The notes beneath the pieces are model-generated. The model ran no database searches and was not told the origin of the DNA. It saw only the letters and a program-made list of their open reading frames with translations. Position numbers and translations under genes: made by a program. Below are positions 25,093 to 33,945 of a DNA stretch of 64,000 bases, piece after piece (the stretch's first letter is position 1; each line of letters begins with the position of its first letter). This DNA is from Rhizobium jaguaris (GTDB lineage Bacteria; Pseudomonadota; Alphaproteobacteria; Rhizobiales; Rhizobiaceae), in contig NZ_CP032695.1 in NCBI RefSeq assembly GCF_003627755.1, positions 62,001-126,000 of the forward strand, given 5' to 3'.

Positions 25093-26079
25093 TCAGCCGC
25101 GTTTCGCGCGGAAATATTGATAGAGGTTGTCGAAGACCGGCCCGCCCTGGACGATGCGTTGTTCATCCTGCGGATTGGCGGCGCAGATTCCTGCAATCAG
25201 GCTGGCGATGCCGCTCGCCTCCTCGCGCCCGAACTTTGCGTCCTTCAGATCGATGTCGTGGACGATCTCGGCGATGGCCTGCAACGCGGAATCGGCGATG
25301 CCAGCCCCGGCGAGCAGCACCTCGAAACTGCAGTGATCGCCTTCGTGGGTTATCTCGCCTTCGAACATGTCGAAGCGAATTTCGCCAGGATTCGGGACGT
25401 AACCTTTGCCCGGCACGAAGCGAATAACCGCATCCGGATCGATGAAGCGACGGATGAGCCAACTGCAGGCGATACGATCGACATGCACGCCCTTGCGGGT
25501 GACCCAGATGCGCCCCTTCAGATCGGCCGCCTTGAGCGGCGGAGCCTTCGGATGTTCTTCGACCATGTCCGCATCCTCCTCCAGCCTGTGCTCCAGGTCC
25601 GCAATCAGGCCCTCCGCCGAGAGCCGGCCGGTTGCTCCGAAGAAATCGATCGTGGCGATGTCGGCTATCCGCTTGCGCAGGCGATCGGTCTGCGCGCGGA
25701 TCTCGGCCCGTTCCTCCACCCTCGCAAGTGCCTCCAGTCGTGCTGAAAGCGTCCGCGCCTCGTTGGCGATCGCTTCGTAGTCCTCGTCGCGAGCCGTATC
25801 GAACAGTGCATGCGCCTGGGCGTCGGAGAGGCCGTCGATGAGGCGCGCCTCGCACACCATGGCCTCACCACCGCCTTCGACGATCTCCTTCAGAAGCCAT
25901 TCAAAATCCTCCTGCGTCTCGGCGTTCGCCGGCAGGGCGTAGACCGTGCTCTTGACGGCGACGGCGCCGATGCGCTGCAGGCGCCGCCAGATTTTCACCC
26001 GGAAGTAGGCTGGCTTGCTTGGCAATTGGTGGATCAAAAGCAGCCAGCGTTGTTCCACCGGTTTCGTATCATCGTTCAT
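25093..26079 (-). CDS. chrB: Chromate-sensing regulator ChrB
   Basis: 328 residues. The N-terminal part (about 1-170) is winged-helix-like and basic (SKPAYFRVKIWRRLQRIGAVAVKSTVYALP). The C-terminal ChrB domain (about 185-328) has the conserved VDRIACSWLIRRFIDPDA and GDHCSFEVLLAG. ChrB represses or activates chr genes in response to chromate or sulfate. Divergent from the superoxide dismutase fusion, with repeated TGTATCAT boxes between. Confidence 0.93.
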   Translation of the reverse strand: MNDDTKPVEQRWLLLIHQLPSKPAYFRVKIWRRLQRIGAVAVKSTVYALPANAETQEDFEWLLKEIVEGGGEAMVCEARLIDGLSDAQAHALFDTARDEDYEAIANEARTLSARLEALARVEERAEIRAQTDRLRKRIADIATIDFFGATGRLSAEGLIADLEHRLEEDADMVEEHPKAPPLKAADLKGRIWVTRKGVHVDRIACSWLIRRFIDPDAVIRFVPGKGYVPNPGEIRFDMFEGEITHEGDHCSFEVLLAGAGIADSALQAIAEIVHDIDLKDAKFGREEASGIASLIAGICAANPQDEQRIVQGGPVFDNLYQYFRAKRG

Positions 26080-26145
26080 GTTTGCACTGTATCATCATAG
26101 CTTGAAAAAGCAACACTTGTATCATTTCATATTCAGGCGTATCCT
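26065..26145. promoter_or_regulatory. Four-fold YGTATCMT boxes in the chrB / superoxide dismutase divergent promoter
   Basis: CGTATCAT (26065-26072, inside the chrB 5' end), TGTATCAT (26088-26095), TGTATCAT (26118-26125) and CGTATCCT (about 26138-26145), all on the plus strand. They span the 99-nt gap between divergent genes. The likely binder is ChrB itself. Confidence 0.5.
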
Positions 26146-26178
26146 TACCTCAGTCGTGTTAGCCTGAGTGAGGGCACC

Positions 26179-27141
26179 ATGCACCGGATCATCCCATTAC
26201 CCTTTAAGCCACCCCGGCTCGACGGACTTTCCGAGCGGCTGTTGGCGAGCCATTACGAGAACAACTATGGCGGCGCGGTGCGACGCCTGAATGCGATCGA
26301 ACGGCGGCTCGATGAACTCGATTGGAGCGCGGCTCCTGTCTTCGACATCAACGGTCTGAAGCGGGAGGAGCTTGTCGCGGCGAACTCCGCTATCCTCCAC
26401 GAGATCTACTTCGACGGGCTCGGTGGATCGGGGGATGCGACCGGCGATCTCGCCGAAGCGCTGGAACGCGATTTTGGCAGCGTTGCCGGCTGGCATACCC
26501 GCTTCACGGCCTGCGCCAAGGCGCAGGCGGGAGGCTCGGGCTGGACCTTGCTCGTGTGGTCGGAACGCCACCGACGTCTGAAGATCCAATGGGCGGCGGA
26601 CCACACCAACTGCCTCGCCGGCAGCATCCCCATACTGGCGCTCGACATGTACGAGCATGCCTACCACCTCGATTTCGGAGCCAAGGCTGGCGCCTATGTC
26701 GACGCCTTTATGAAGAACATTCACTGGGAACGTGTTGCTGCCCGCTTCCAGCGGATGGGCGAACGTCTGACCGACACCGCCGCGACCGAGACGATAACGC
26801 GAGACCAGGATGTCGCGGCGGAGGATCTGCTCGCCCGCATTCAACGCCGGGAAGACATCGTCCTGCTCGATGTCTGTCTCGCCGAAGATCTGCCGAACCG
26901 CAGCGACATGCTGCCCGGCGCGATCTTCCAGCCACCAGAGACAATCGGCGGCTGGGCTGACGAACTGCCCCAGGACAAGCCGATCGTCATCTATTGCGTC
27001 TATGGCTTCCAGGTCAGCGGCGACGCCGTCACCGAGCTGCGCCGTCGCGGCCTGAACGCACGGGCGCTCTCGGGCGGAATTGCCGCCTGGCATGCGATCG
27101 GCGGCCCGACCGTCCCGTTCGCACGCATCGGAAAACATTGA
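26179..27141 (+). CDS. Fe/Mn superoxide dismutase fused to a rhodanese domain (ChrC-like)
   Basis: 320 residues. The superoxide dismutase part (1-195) has all four metal ligands: His25 (LASHYENNYGG), His74 (ILHEIYFDG), Asp156 and His160 (LDMYEHAYHLDFG). The rhodanese part (about 210-315) has catalytic Cys273 in IYCVYGFQVSG. In chromate loci a superoxide dismutase (ChrC) removes superoxide made during chromate reduction; the fused rhodanese could handle sulfane sulfur or reduce the metal centre. Start preceded by GTGAGGG. Followed after 14 nt by the ChrB-domain gene, so an operon. Confidence 0.9.
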   Translation: MHRIIPLPFKPPRLDGLSERLLASHYENNYGGAVRRLNAIERRLDELDWSAAPVFDINGLKREELVAANSAILHEIYFDGLGGSGDATGDLAEALERDFGSVAGWHTRFTACAKAQAGGSGWTLLVWSERHRRLKIQWAADHTNCLAGSIPILALDMYEHAYHLDFGAKAGAYVDAFMKNIHWERVAARFQRMGERLTDTAATETITRDQDVAAEDLLARIQRREDIVLLDVCLAEDLPNRSDMLPGAIFQPPETIGGWADELPQDKPIVIYCVYGFQVSGDAVTELRRRGLNARALSGGIAAWHAIGGPTVPFARIGKH

Positions 27142-27155
27142 AGGAGGATAGCATC

Positions 27156-27626
27156 ATGAAGTGGGTTACTCGCGAACGTCCGGTCATCGACCGTATCGCC
27201 TGCCCCTGGCTGATCGCACGGTTCATCGACAAGGAACCGGAATTCCTGTTCGTGCCGCCGGATCAGGTGACCAAGGTGGCGGGGGAGACAGGAGCCATTC
27301 CTTATGACGTGCCCGGTGTCGAATACACCCATGTAGGCGAGGGCTGCAGCTTCGACGCCTTCGTTGCGAAGCATAGCCTCGACACCGATCCGGCAATCGT
27401 GACCATCGCCGCCATCGTTCGCGGCGCGGACACCGACCGGCACGACCTCACGCCGCAATCGGCTGGGCTGCTTGCGATCTCCATGGGGCTTCGGGATGTG
27501 ACGCCCGATGATCACGAGGTTCTGAAGCATGGATTCGTTATCTATGACGCGCTTTATGCATGGGCTTCGCGGCGCAAGACCGAGACGCATAGCTGGCCGC
27601 CTGCAATGAAGCCCACAGCAGCTTGA
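27156..27626 (+). CDS. Stand-alone ChrB C-terminal domain protein
   Basis: 156 residues from ATG 27156 with AAGGAGGATAG upstream. It matches the C-terminal half of ChrB (VIDRIACPWLIARFIDKEPEF, GEGCSFDAFVAKH), but has no DNA-binding N-terminus. Such short forms are found in chromate clusters beside full ChrB. They may bind chromate or sulfate, or compete with the regulator. Second gene of the plus-strand chromate operon. Confidence 0.85.
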   Translation: MKWVTRERPVIDRIACPWLIARFIDKEPEFLFVPPDQVTKVAGETGAIPYDVPGVEYTHVGEGCSFDAFVAKHSLDTDPAIVTIAAIVRGADTDRHDLTPQSAGLLAISMGLRDVTPDDHEVLKHGFVIYDALYAWASRRKTETHSWPPAMKPTAA

Positions 27627-27830
27627 GCTCGACTTTTAGGGCGTTGCGCGTGTGCGGTCGTCGTACCGGCGATCACTCCCAGCGGCACCACGAACTCAGC
27701 CAAGGCCGCCTTGGCAGGAGATGCTGGCAAAGGCGGTTGCTGGCAGTTCGAAACGGATCAGACCTTGCCTGATGGCAAGGCGGAGAGGGACTTTTCTCAG
27801 ACGGGGGAACAAGCAAACAGGAGCAAGACG

Positions 27831-28715
27831 ATGCGAGTAAGACTAGCCACGGCCGCAATCCTGTTGTTGGCACTCACGATGCCAGCGCACTCCGATCCCG
27901 ACTGGACGGCGGTCGGCAAAGCGCTCGGTCGATCCGGCGCACAAGTAGCCGGCGGCGTCTACCGCGTGGGACTGCCGCGCACGGACCTGAAAGTCACTCT
28001 GGACGGCGTGCAGCTCAAACCAGCCCTGGCGCTCGGCTCCTGGCTGGCATTCAAGCCGACGAGCGACCACGACGCCATGGTCATGGGCGATCTTGTCCTG
28101 ACCCAGCCCGAGGTCAATCCGGTGATGACGAAGCTCATCGAGAGCGGCATCGACGTGACCGCGCTGCACAATCATCTGCTGCGGTCGGATCCCGCCACCA
28201 TGTACATGCATGTCCTCGGGCATGGCGATCCGGTCAAGTTGGCGGCAGCGTTACACGCCGCGTTGCAGGAAAGTGGAACGCCGCTTTCCGACTCGCCGGC
28301 GAGTGCTCCCTCGGCTGCCGTCGATCTCGATACCTCCGCCATCGATCAGACGCTTGGCCATAAGGGGAAGACGAACGCCGGCGTTTACCAGATCAGCATC
28401 CCTCGAGCGGAGACGATCAAGGACGACGGCATGGAGGTGCCGGAAGCCATGGGCTCAGCGATCGCCATCAACTTCCAGCCGACCGATAACGGCAAGGCAG
28501 CGATAACAGGCGACTTCGTGTTGATCGCCTCCGAGGTCAATCCTGTGTTGCAGGCGTTGCGCGAGGGCGGAATCGAAGTTACCGCCGTGCACAATCATAT
28601 GCTCGACGACGAACCGCGGCTGTTCTTCATGCATTTCTGGGCCAACGACGACGTGAATAAGTTGGCACGGGGGCTAAGGTCCGCCTTGGACAAGGTCAAT
28701 CTTCAGCACTCCTGA
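27831..28715 (+). CDS. Exported DUF1259 protein with two tandem repeats
   Basis: 294 residues from ATG 27831 (AGGAGCAAGACG upstream). Signal peptide ends near MPAHSD. Two copies of the DUF1259 domain (about 22-150 and 165-290) each end SEVNPV...GI-VTA-HNHxL...MH. The conserved HNH and MH histidines suggest a metal site in each repeat. The family is frequent in chromate resistance loci and functionally uncharacterised. The 204-nt gap after the ChrB-domain gene has no gene; it may still be co-transcribed. Confidence 0.85.
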   Translation: MRVRLATAAILLLALTMPAHSDPDWTAVGKALGRSGAQVAGGVYRVGLPRTDLKVTLDGVQLKPALALGSWLAFKPTSDHDAMVMGDLVLTQPEVNPVMTKLIESGIDVTALHNHLLRSDPATMYMHVLGHGDPVKLAAALHAALQESGTPLSDSPASAPSAAVDLDTSAIDQTLGHKGKTNAGVYQISIPRAETIKDDGMEVPEAMGSAIAINFQPTDNGKAAITGDFVLIASEVNPVLQALREGGIEVTAVHNHMLDDEPRLFFMHFWANDDVNKLARGLRSALDKVNLQHS

Positions 28716-28723
28716 CCGCATCT

Positions 28724-28755
28724 AACGGCGGTGGGACAACCTTGTTACCGCCGTT
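28724..28755. terminator. Bidirectional hairpin between convergent genes
   Basis: Perfect 9-bp stem AACGGCGGT/ACCGCCGTT (28724-28732 with 28747-28755), loop 14. It sits in the 55-nt gap between the DUF1259 gene and the convergent phosphatase fusion. No T-run on either side, so moderate support only. Confidence 0.45.
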
Positions 28756-28770
28756 GCACGCGGGCGAGAT

Positions 28771-29838
28771 CTAGTCAAGACGGCTGAAATGCTTCTCCAA
28801 GTTCTGCAGGCTTTCGTCCATTGCGAATGCGCTTGACAGATATGGAATTCCGATGTGGCCATAGACGATGGAAAGCTGGCGTTCAGCGGTTTTCTGGTCG
28901 ATACCGGCGATCTGCTGGCTGTAGATAACGGCAACAAGACCGGTTCTGTCCGCTCCCGATTGACAATGTATGAGGATAGGCTTTGGCGCCGAACGCAGAA
29001 TGCTGACCAGTTGATCGGCCCTGTCTGGCGTCAATATTTTCGATGCAGACATCTTGAAGTCGATATGCTCGATGCCCAGGCGCCGCGCTGTGTCTATCTC
29101 TTGATCGTACCAAGCCCGCTTTTTGTTCTCGCCGCGCAAATTGATGATCGTGCGGATGCCGTTGTCGTGCACGTAGGTCTCGATTTCCGCCGGCGAGAGC
29201 TGGGCGGAGCGATAGAGCTCCCCGGGGATCACCTGGTGAAAATTGCCGCTCAGTTGCAGTGCGGCGAGGTAAATGCCGATCCCCAGGATTGGCAGGGCAA
29301 GCGTTGCCGCCAGAGCGCCTGCGATTTTCGTCCTGCGTGATCGTGTCGACAGCCACCTCGCCGCTTTTCCTTCCCCTTTCTGTGGGGCATCAGTATCTGT
29401 CGACTGTTCAGGGCCATCGCAAGCGTCGCCCGATCGGTCCAAAAGAGCGCTCGTCCCCGAGACGCGGCTGGAAGTGCTGAGCACATTTCTGATACGCGCA
29501 CTTAGCGTGCTAAGGCTGAACGGCTTGACAAGACAGTCAGCCGCGCCGAGCTGGAGGCTTCTTTGCCTGTCGGTAACTTGATCGTCGGCAGAGATGATGA
29601 TCGTGGGCGTGGCGGGCGATCGCGCCGACAAATGCGTCAGCAGCTCCAAGCCGCTGCCGTCCGGCAAACCAGGGTCGAGAAGGATCAAGGAATAACATGC
29701 TGCATCCACAGCGCGCTTCGCGCCTTGCAGATCGGCTACCCAATCGACATCCCAGCCGTCAGCCGCGACATGATCGCGTAACGCATCCCCCAAGATCGCA
29801 TCATCCTCGACGAGCAATATTCGCACGGTCGCCCCCAT
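28771..29838 (-). CDS. Fusion of a response-regulator receiver, a membrane anchor and a protein tyrosine/dual-specificity phosphatase
   Basis: 355 residues from ATG 29838 (GTG 29877 is possible). Residues 1-118 are a CheY-like receiver with acidic VEDD, phospho-acceptor Asp55 (ILLDPGLPDGSG) and Lys105 (DCLVKPF). The output helix-turn-helix is absent. A charged linker and one membrane helix (about 172-194, GALAATLALPILGIGIYLAAL) follow. Last is a phosphatase (about 205-350) with IPGELYRSAQLSP, INLRGE and the P-loop HCQSGADRTG (Cys292, Arg298). The phosphatase half alone, with its anchor, looks like a rhizobial tyrosine phosphatase, so a deletion may have joined two genes. If the helix is inserted, the receiver is cytoplasmic and the phosphatase periplasmic. 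Downstream of the exporter operon, 121 nt after the permease. Confidence 0.8.
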   Translation of the reverse strand: MGATVRILLVEDDAILGDALRDHVAADGWDVDWVADLQGAKRAVDAACYSLILLDPGLPDGSGLELLTHLSARSPATPTIIISADDQVTDRQRSLQLGAADCLVKPFSLSTLSARIRNVLSTSSRVSGTSALLDRSGDACDGPEQSTDTDAPQKGEGKAARWLSTRSRRTKIAGALAATLALPILGIGIYLAALQLSGNFHQVIPGELYRSAQLSPAEIETYVHDNGIRTIINLRGENKKRAWYDQEIDTARRLGIEHIDFKMSASKILTPDRADQLVSILRSAPKPILIHCQSGADRTGLVAVIYSQQIAGIDQKTAERQLSIVYGHIGIPYLSSAFAMDESLQNLEKHFSRLD

Positions 29839-29959
29839 AACCGGACCTGCACGATAGATGCTATGAATTGCTGACACTCGCCTGAATTGGATATATCAAA
29901 TAACTAAAATATTGGTTTAGTGGCACCCATGCGCGGACTGCCGAATGAAATGACGGATG

Positions 29960-32608
29960 CTAGATATCCTGCAAATATCCCCCGCTCTCTTCCCCGCCGG
30001 AAATCCTCATCGAAACGATCGCCGCTGCAATCGAAGCGAGCAGCAAAGCGATCACCATCGCCAGGTAGCCAACGGGAATTGACAGCGTGTCGGGCGGCGG
30101 ATCGAAGACACCCGTCAAAAGCTTGACAAGCATCCAAGCCAACAGAATCCCGGACAACAGACCGAAGACCAAACCACCGGCCGCGATCACGATACCTTCG
30201 CCCCACAGAAAGGTGGCTATCTGTCCCGGCTTGGCGCCTATGGCTATGAGAATCGCGAAGTCACGACGCCGGTCTGCAAAACCCAGCCACAACATTAGCC
30301 CCGCAGCGGAAATGGCGAGACCGAAAGCGAAAGTGAGCTCGATCGCTGTTAGCCCCGAAAGGTCCACTGCGGTCAGGCTGGATCCGATAATATTGGCAGC
30401 CGAGCCGATGTCCTTGACCTGAAGTGAAGGATCGACGGACAGAATGCGGCTGACTGTGCGCGCCAGCACCGCTGGGTCATCCGCAGCCTTCATCAACACG
30501 TATTCACTCGCCTTGATGCCGGTCATCTTCGCGACATAGGCGGCGTTGGCGACCAGAAACGAATCTTTCGGCGCTGTCGGGAACTCGCGGGCAACACCTA
30601 AAAAGACAAATGGAACGGCGTGATATTGGTTATCCGCGCCATTGACCAGCCGCAGATTGATCGTGTCGCCGATCTTCAGTTGGAAGTCCTGCACCGTTTC
30701 CTCGGAAACGAGGACACCGTTTGGGGCCGCCGCTAGATCGGCCAGTAATTTGGCGGCTGTTCCGCCGGAGAAATATGCGTCGGAGAGACTGGTGGCCTTG
30801 CCGATCGCCGTTGGATCTATGCCATAAAGATCCTGCAAGTCGTTCCCGACATAGGCGAAGCGATGCTGCATGGGCTGAATGCCTTTGACGCCGGGGAGCG
30901 CCGCCAGCGCATCGCGTTTTTCGCCGGCGGGGTTGGCCGTCGTACCGAAGACGGTAACGTCGGCACCGTTGGTTAATTCGGCATCGACCAGCGCCTGTGC
31001 ATTGTAGGTCGTGTTGAAGATTGCGGTCGACGTTGCGAAAGAGACAGCGAGCGCTGTCATGGCAATGCCGGTGGTGATACGGGTGGACTGATGCGAAAGC
31101 GCAGCCGAGACAATGGGCGTCAACCGTCCAGCAACGGGACCTATCAGCCATTTCAACACCTTACCATTGCCAGCAATGGCAAGGCCTGAAAGCCTGAGCA
31201 CCAGCAATGCCGAACCGATCCAGAATAGTGCCGGTGCAATGAAGGCATAATAATTGATCGCCGTTGCTGCCACGCCCTCGGGCGCTAGCACGACCTGATA
31301 TCCTGTGCTTGCCGATTGCAGGAAGAGCAGCAGCGATGCTGCAAGCAATAGGACGTCAAGCCAAAGCCGTTGCCAAGGCGACGTTTCAGGCCGGTGGATG
31401 GCGCGCCGCGCTACGTGCACGCTCCGATAGTGTGCGTTCCGCCATGCGGTAACTTGGAAAGCTGCGAGGGAAAGTAACAGCCCCATAAAAAAAGACAGGG
31501 CTATTAGAGGGATGCTGAGCCGCGTGTCGGTACCGAATTGGCTGCTTGCAAATAAAACTGCGACGATCAGACCGGTAGTGGTTCCAATCATCGCGACCAC
31601 GATCGCCTCCGCCGCAGACAAGATAAGGATATGGTGCGTGTCTGCGCCGCGGATCCTCAACAGGGCCTGCTCCATTCGGCGATGGCCACCGCCTGCCGAT
31701 GCAATCGCAAAAGTCAACAGGCAAGCCAAAGCGATTCCCGGCACGCCGAGAAAGACAAACAGCACCGTCGCATACAGGGAATCGCCCCTGACAGCGTCGA
31801 GGCGTGCACCGAGATTGTTGGCAAGCAAAGCCTGTCCGGCGATACGCGCCTCCAGATTTTTCGCGGCACCTGCGACCTGATTCCAGGCGTCGACCGGACT
31901 TGCCGGCAAACGCGCGTGATCGAGGCGGACGTGGAGTTGGACGCGTGTGGTATCCGCGCGCGCTACCTGTTGCGATCCAAACAGGGCCTGCCAAGTCTCC
32001 ATTGGCAATATCACCACATTGTCCGGCGGCGCCTTCGGCGCGGCCTGCGGCGGCAACCCTACCGCCTGAAACAACGCGTCGGCGTCGGGAAGATCGACGA
32101 CGCCATCCACCTTCACCGAATAGGGCGGCAAGCCGGCCCGCGTAATGGAGATCGTGTTGCCGGGGACAATAGCGAGATTGGCGGCTGTCTGTTGCGCGAC
32201 CAGAATGCCGTCGGCGCGACCGGAAAGCAGGCGCATCTCCTTGGGAAAGTCCTTGAGATAATCCCTGTCGAAAGCAACGGCCTTGCCAGGGCCAGTCGTT
32301 TGTACGGTGCCACGCGCACTCGCTTCCAGACCGTCTATCGCCGCATAAAACACTTGCCGCTCAGCCGAGATCAGCGCAGCCTTACCGATTGCATCGCTTA
32401 TCATTGCCGGATCGGCGCCTGGCGAAACCTCCACCTGCCAGTCGATCGGCACGGCCGATACGGCGCGGCGCGTCATGGAGGCGCTGCTATCAGTCAGGAA
32501 TAAGGAGAGCAAAGTGATCAGGGCTACCGTGACCGCGACACCCATCGCCGTCCCGGCGATCCGGCCGAAGCGGCGGCGCAGCAGTGCCTTGAGCCAAAGC
32601 CTTATCAT
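29960..32608 (-). CDS. FtsX-like ABC transporter permease
   Basis: 882 residues from ATG 32608, which overlaps the ATPase stop (ATGA). A helix near 15-45 is followed by a large periplasmic domain (about 50-245). Then there are three helices (about 265-400), a central pair, a second periplasmic domain (about 520-750) and a C-terminal three-helix FtsX block (about 755-875). This is the 'two FtsX repeats in one chain' form used by lipoprotein or lipid exporters and by bacitracin-type exporters. Encoded with two ATPases and an exported protein. Confidence 0.85.
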   Translation of the reverse strand: MIRLWLKALLRRRFGRIAGTAMGVAVTVALITLLSLFLTDSSASMTRRAVSAVPIDWQVEVSPGADPAMISDAIGKAALISAERQVFYAAIDGLEASARGTVQTTGPGKAVAFDRDYLKDFPKEMRLLSGRADGILVAQQTAANLAIVPGNTISITRAGLPPYSVKVDGVVDLPDADALFQAVGLPPQAAPKAPPDNVVILPMETWQALFGSQQVARADTTRVQLHVRLDHARLPASPVDAWNQVAGAAKNLEARIAGQALLANNLGARLDAVRGDSLYATVLFVFLGVPGIALACLLTFAIASAGGGHRRMEQALLRIRGADTHHILILSAAEAIVVAMIGTTTGLIVAVLFASSQFGTDTRLSIPLIALSFFMGLLLSLAAFQVTAWRNAHYRSVHVARRAIHRPETSPWQRLWLDVLLLAASLLLFLQSASTGYQVVLAPEGVAATAINYYAFIAPALFWIGSALLVLRLSGLAIAGNGKVLKWLIGPVAGRLTPIVSAALSHQSTRITTGIAMTALAVSFATSTAIFNTTYNAQALVDAELTNGADVTVFGTTANPAGEKRDALAALPGVKGIQPMQHRFAYVGNDLQDLYGIDPTAIGKATSLSDAYFSGGTAAKLLADLAAAPNGVLVSEETVQDFQLKIGDTINLRLVNGADNQYHAVPFVFLGVAREFPTAPKDSFLVANAAYVAKMTGIKASEYVLMKAADDPAVLARTVSRILSVDPSLQVKDIGSAANIIGSSLTAVDLSGLTAIELTFAFGLAISAAGLMLWLGFADRRRDFAILIAIGAKPGQIATFLWGEGIVIAAGGLVFGLLSGILLAWMLVKLLTGVFDPPPDTLSIPVGYLAMVIALLLASIAAAIVSMRISGGEESGGYLQDI

Positions 32609-33291
32609 CGGCGGGCCTCCTGCGCCCATGCGTCGATGCTTAGCCGCCCCGCATCAAGCGACCATCTGATATCGAGCCGCGCCGCAACCGCGTCGTCATG
32701 GGTAGCCAACACGAAAGCGGCGCCGCTTCTGCCGATGAGATACAGCGCGACGTCCAGGAATTGGCGAGCTGTCGAGCTGTCCAATTGGCCGGTTGGCTCA
32801 TCCGCCAAGACCAGCCGGGGCTTCGTGATGAGTGCCCGTGCCATGGCGACGCGTTGGGCTTGGCCGCCGGAAAGCTCTTCAGGAAGTTTCTCGGCAAGAT
32901 CAAGCAGTCCGAATTGATCAAGAAGATCCGTCGCCGCAACTAGCGCATCGTCGCTCCCGTCCAGGAGGAGAAGCGGCAATGCGACGTTCTGGACTACGGA
33001 CAGGGCGGGAAATAGACTAGGTCTCTGAAATACAAAGCCTATCTTTGCGGGACGAAGCTTTTCACGCGGACCGAGAGCGGGCCAGGCGATGGTGCCGCTT
33101 GTTGGAATATCCAGTCCGCCAAGGATATGCAGCAGGGTGGTCTTGCCGCTGCCTGAAACGCCGACGAGCGCAATGCTGTTGCCGGCATCGATATGACAAT
33201 TTATATCGAAAAGCACCGGCAAGCGCGTCCTGTTGCCATCCGCGAAACTACGGCAAAGACTGTGTGTCTCGGCGAGCGGATCATCCATCAT
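32605..33291 (-). CDS. ABC transporter ATP-binding protein (exporter, LolD/MacB type), second copy
   Basis: 228 residues from ATG 33291 (GGAAGG upstream), overlapping the preceding ATPase gene by 11 nt. Walker A GVSGSGKTT, signature LSGGQAQR, Walker B LVLADEPTGQLD and the H-loop ATHDD are intact. It is the closer neighbour of the permease. Confidence 0.9.
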   Translation of the reverse strand: MMDDPLAETHSLCRSFADGNRTRLPVLFDINCHIDAGNSIALVGVSGSGKTTLLHILGGLDIPTSGTIAWPALGPREKLRPAKIGFVFQRPSLFPALSVVQNVALPLLLLDGSDDALVAATDLLDQFGLLDLAEKLPEELSGGQAQRVAMARALITKPRLVLADEPTGQLDSSTARQFLDVALYLIGRSGAAFVLATHDDAVAARLDIRWSLDAGRLSIDAWAQEARR

Positions 33292-33943
33292 CGAGCCTTC
33301 CATCCCGTAGCCGGAGAATCCGATCGGCTTTACTCGCCAATGCCGCACTGTGGGTGGCCAGCAGCGTTGTCTTGCCGGTTGTTCGCCGCGCATCGAGATA
33401 GACCATCAAGCTGGCCTCGGCACGACGATCGATTTCGGCGGTCGGCTCGTCGGCCACCAGAACAGGAGGATCGGCGGCGAGCGCGACTGCCAATCCGGCA
33501 CGGGCCGTCTCGCCGCCGGAGAGCGTTGCCGGGTAAGCCGTGGCACGATGTACGAGCCCCATGACTTTGAGCAATTCGGCAATCCGCTCTTCATCCGCGC
33601 TGCCTGTCAGCAACATCGGGAGTCTGATATTTTCTGCGACCGTGAGGTGAGGGAGAAGGTTGTTCGATTGCTGCAGAATGCCGAAGCTCACCGCCCGGAT
33701 GGCTGCGCGACTTGCTTCCGAGCGGCGTGTAACGCGCCGCCCGCAGACGATCACATGACCTCCATCGGGTTCATCGAGCCCAGTGAGACACGACAGCAGG
33801 GTCGATTTACCACTTCCCGACGGGCCAATGACGGCAACCAACTCACCTTCGACAAGTGTGAGGCTGACGCCCCGCAGGGCAGCAATTTCGTGATCGCCGA
33901 TGTGAAAGAACCGGTAGAGCTCGTGCGCCTCCAGAACGTTCAT
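33281..33943 (-). CDS. ABC transporter ATP-binding protein (exporter, LolD/MacB type), first copy
   Basis: 220 residues from ATG 33943, two bases after the stop of the exported-protein gene. Walker A GPSGSGKST and Walker B VLVADEPTAEID are intact. The signature is altered to LSGGETARAG instead of LSGGQ-QR, which may impair one ATP site. With a single permease, the two ATPases may form a heterodimer with one degenerate site. Confidence 0.9.
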   Translation of the reverse strand: MNVLEAHELYRFFHIGDHEIAALRGVSLTLVEGELVAVIGPSGSGKSTLLSCLTGLDEPDGGHVIVCGRRVTRRSEASRAAIRAVSFGILQQSNNLLPHLTVAENIRLPMLLTGSADEERIAELLKVMGLVHRATAYPATLSGGETARAGLAVALAADPPVLVADEPTAEIDRRAEASLMVYLDARRTTGKTTLLATHSAALASKADRILRLRDGRLDDG

Positions 33944-33945
33944 GA

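Noticed and set aside
26197..27138. 313-codon minus-strand frame
   Set aside because: Antisense of the superoxide dismutase-rhodanese gene, which has all active-site residues.
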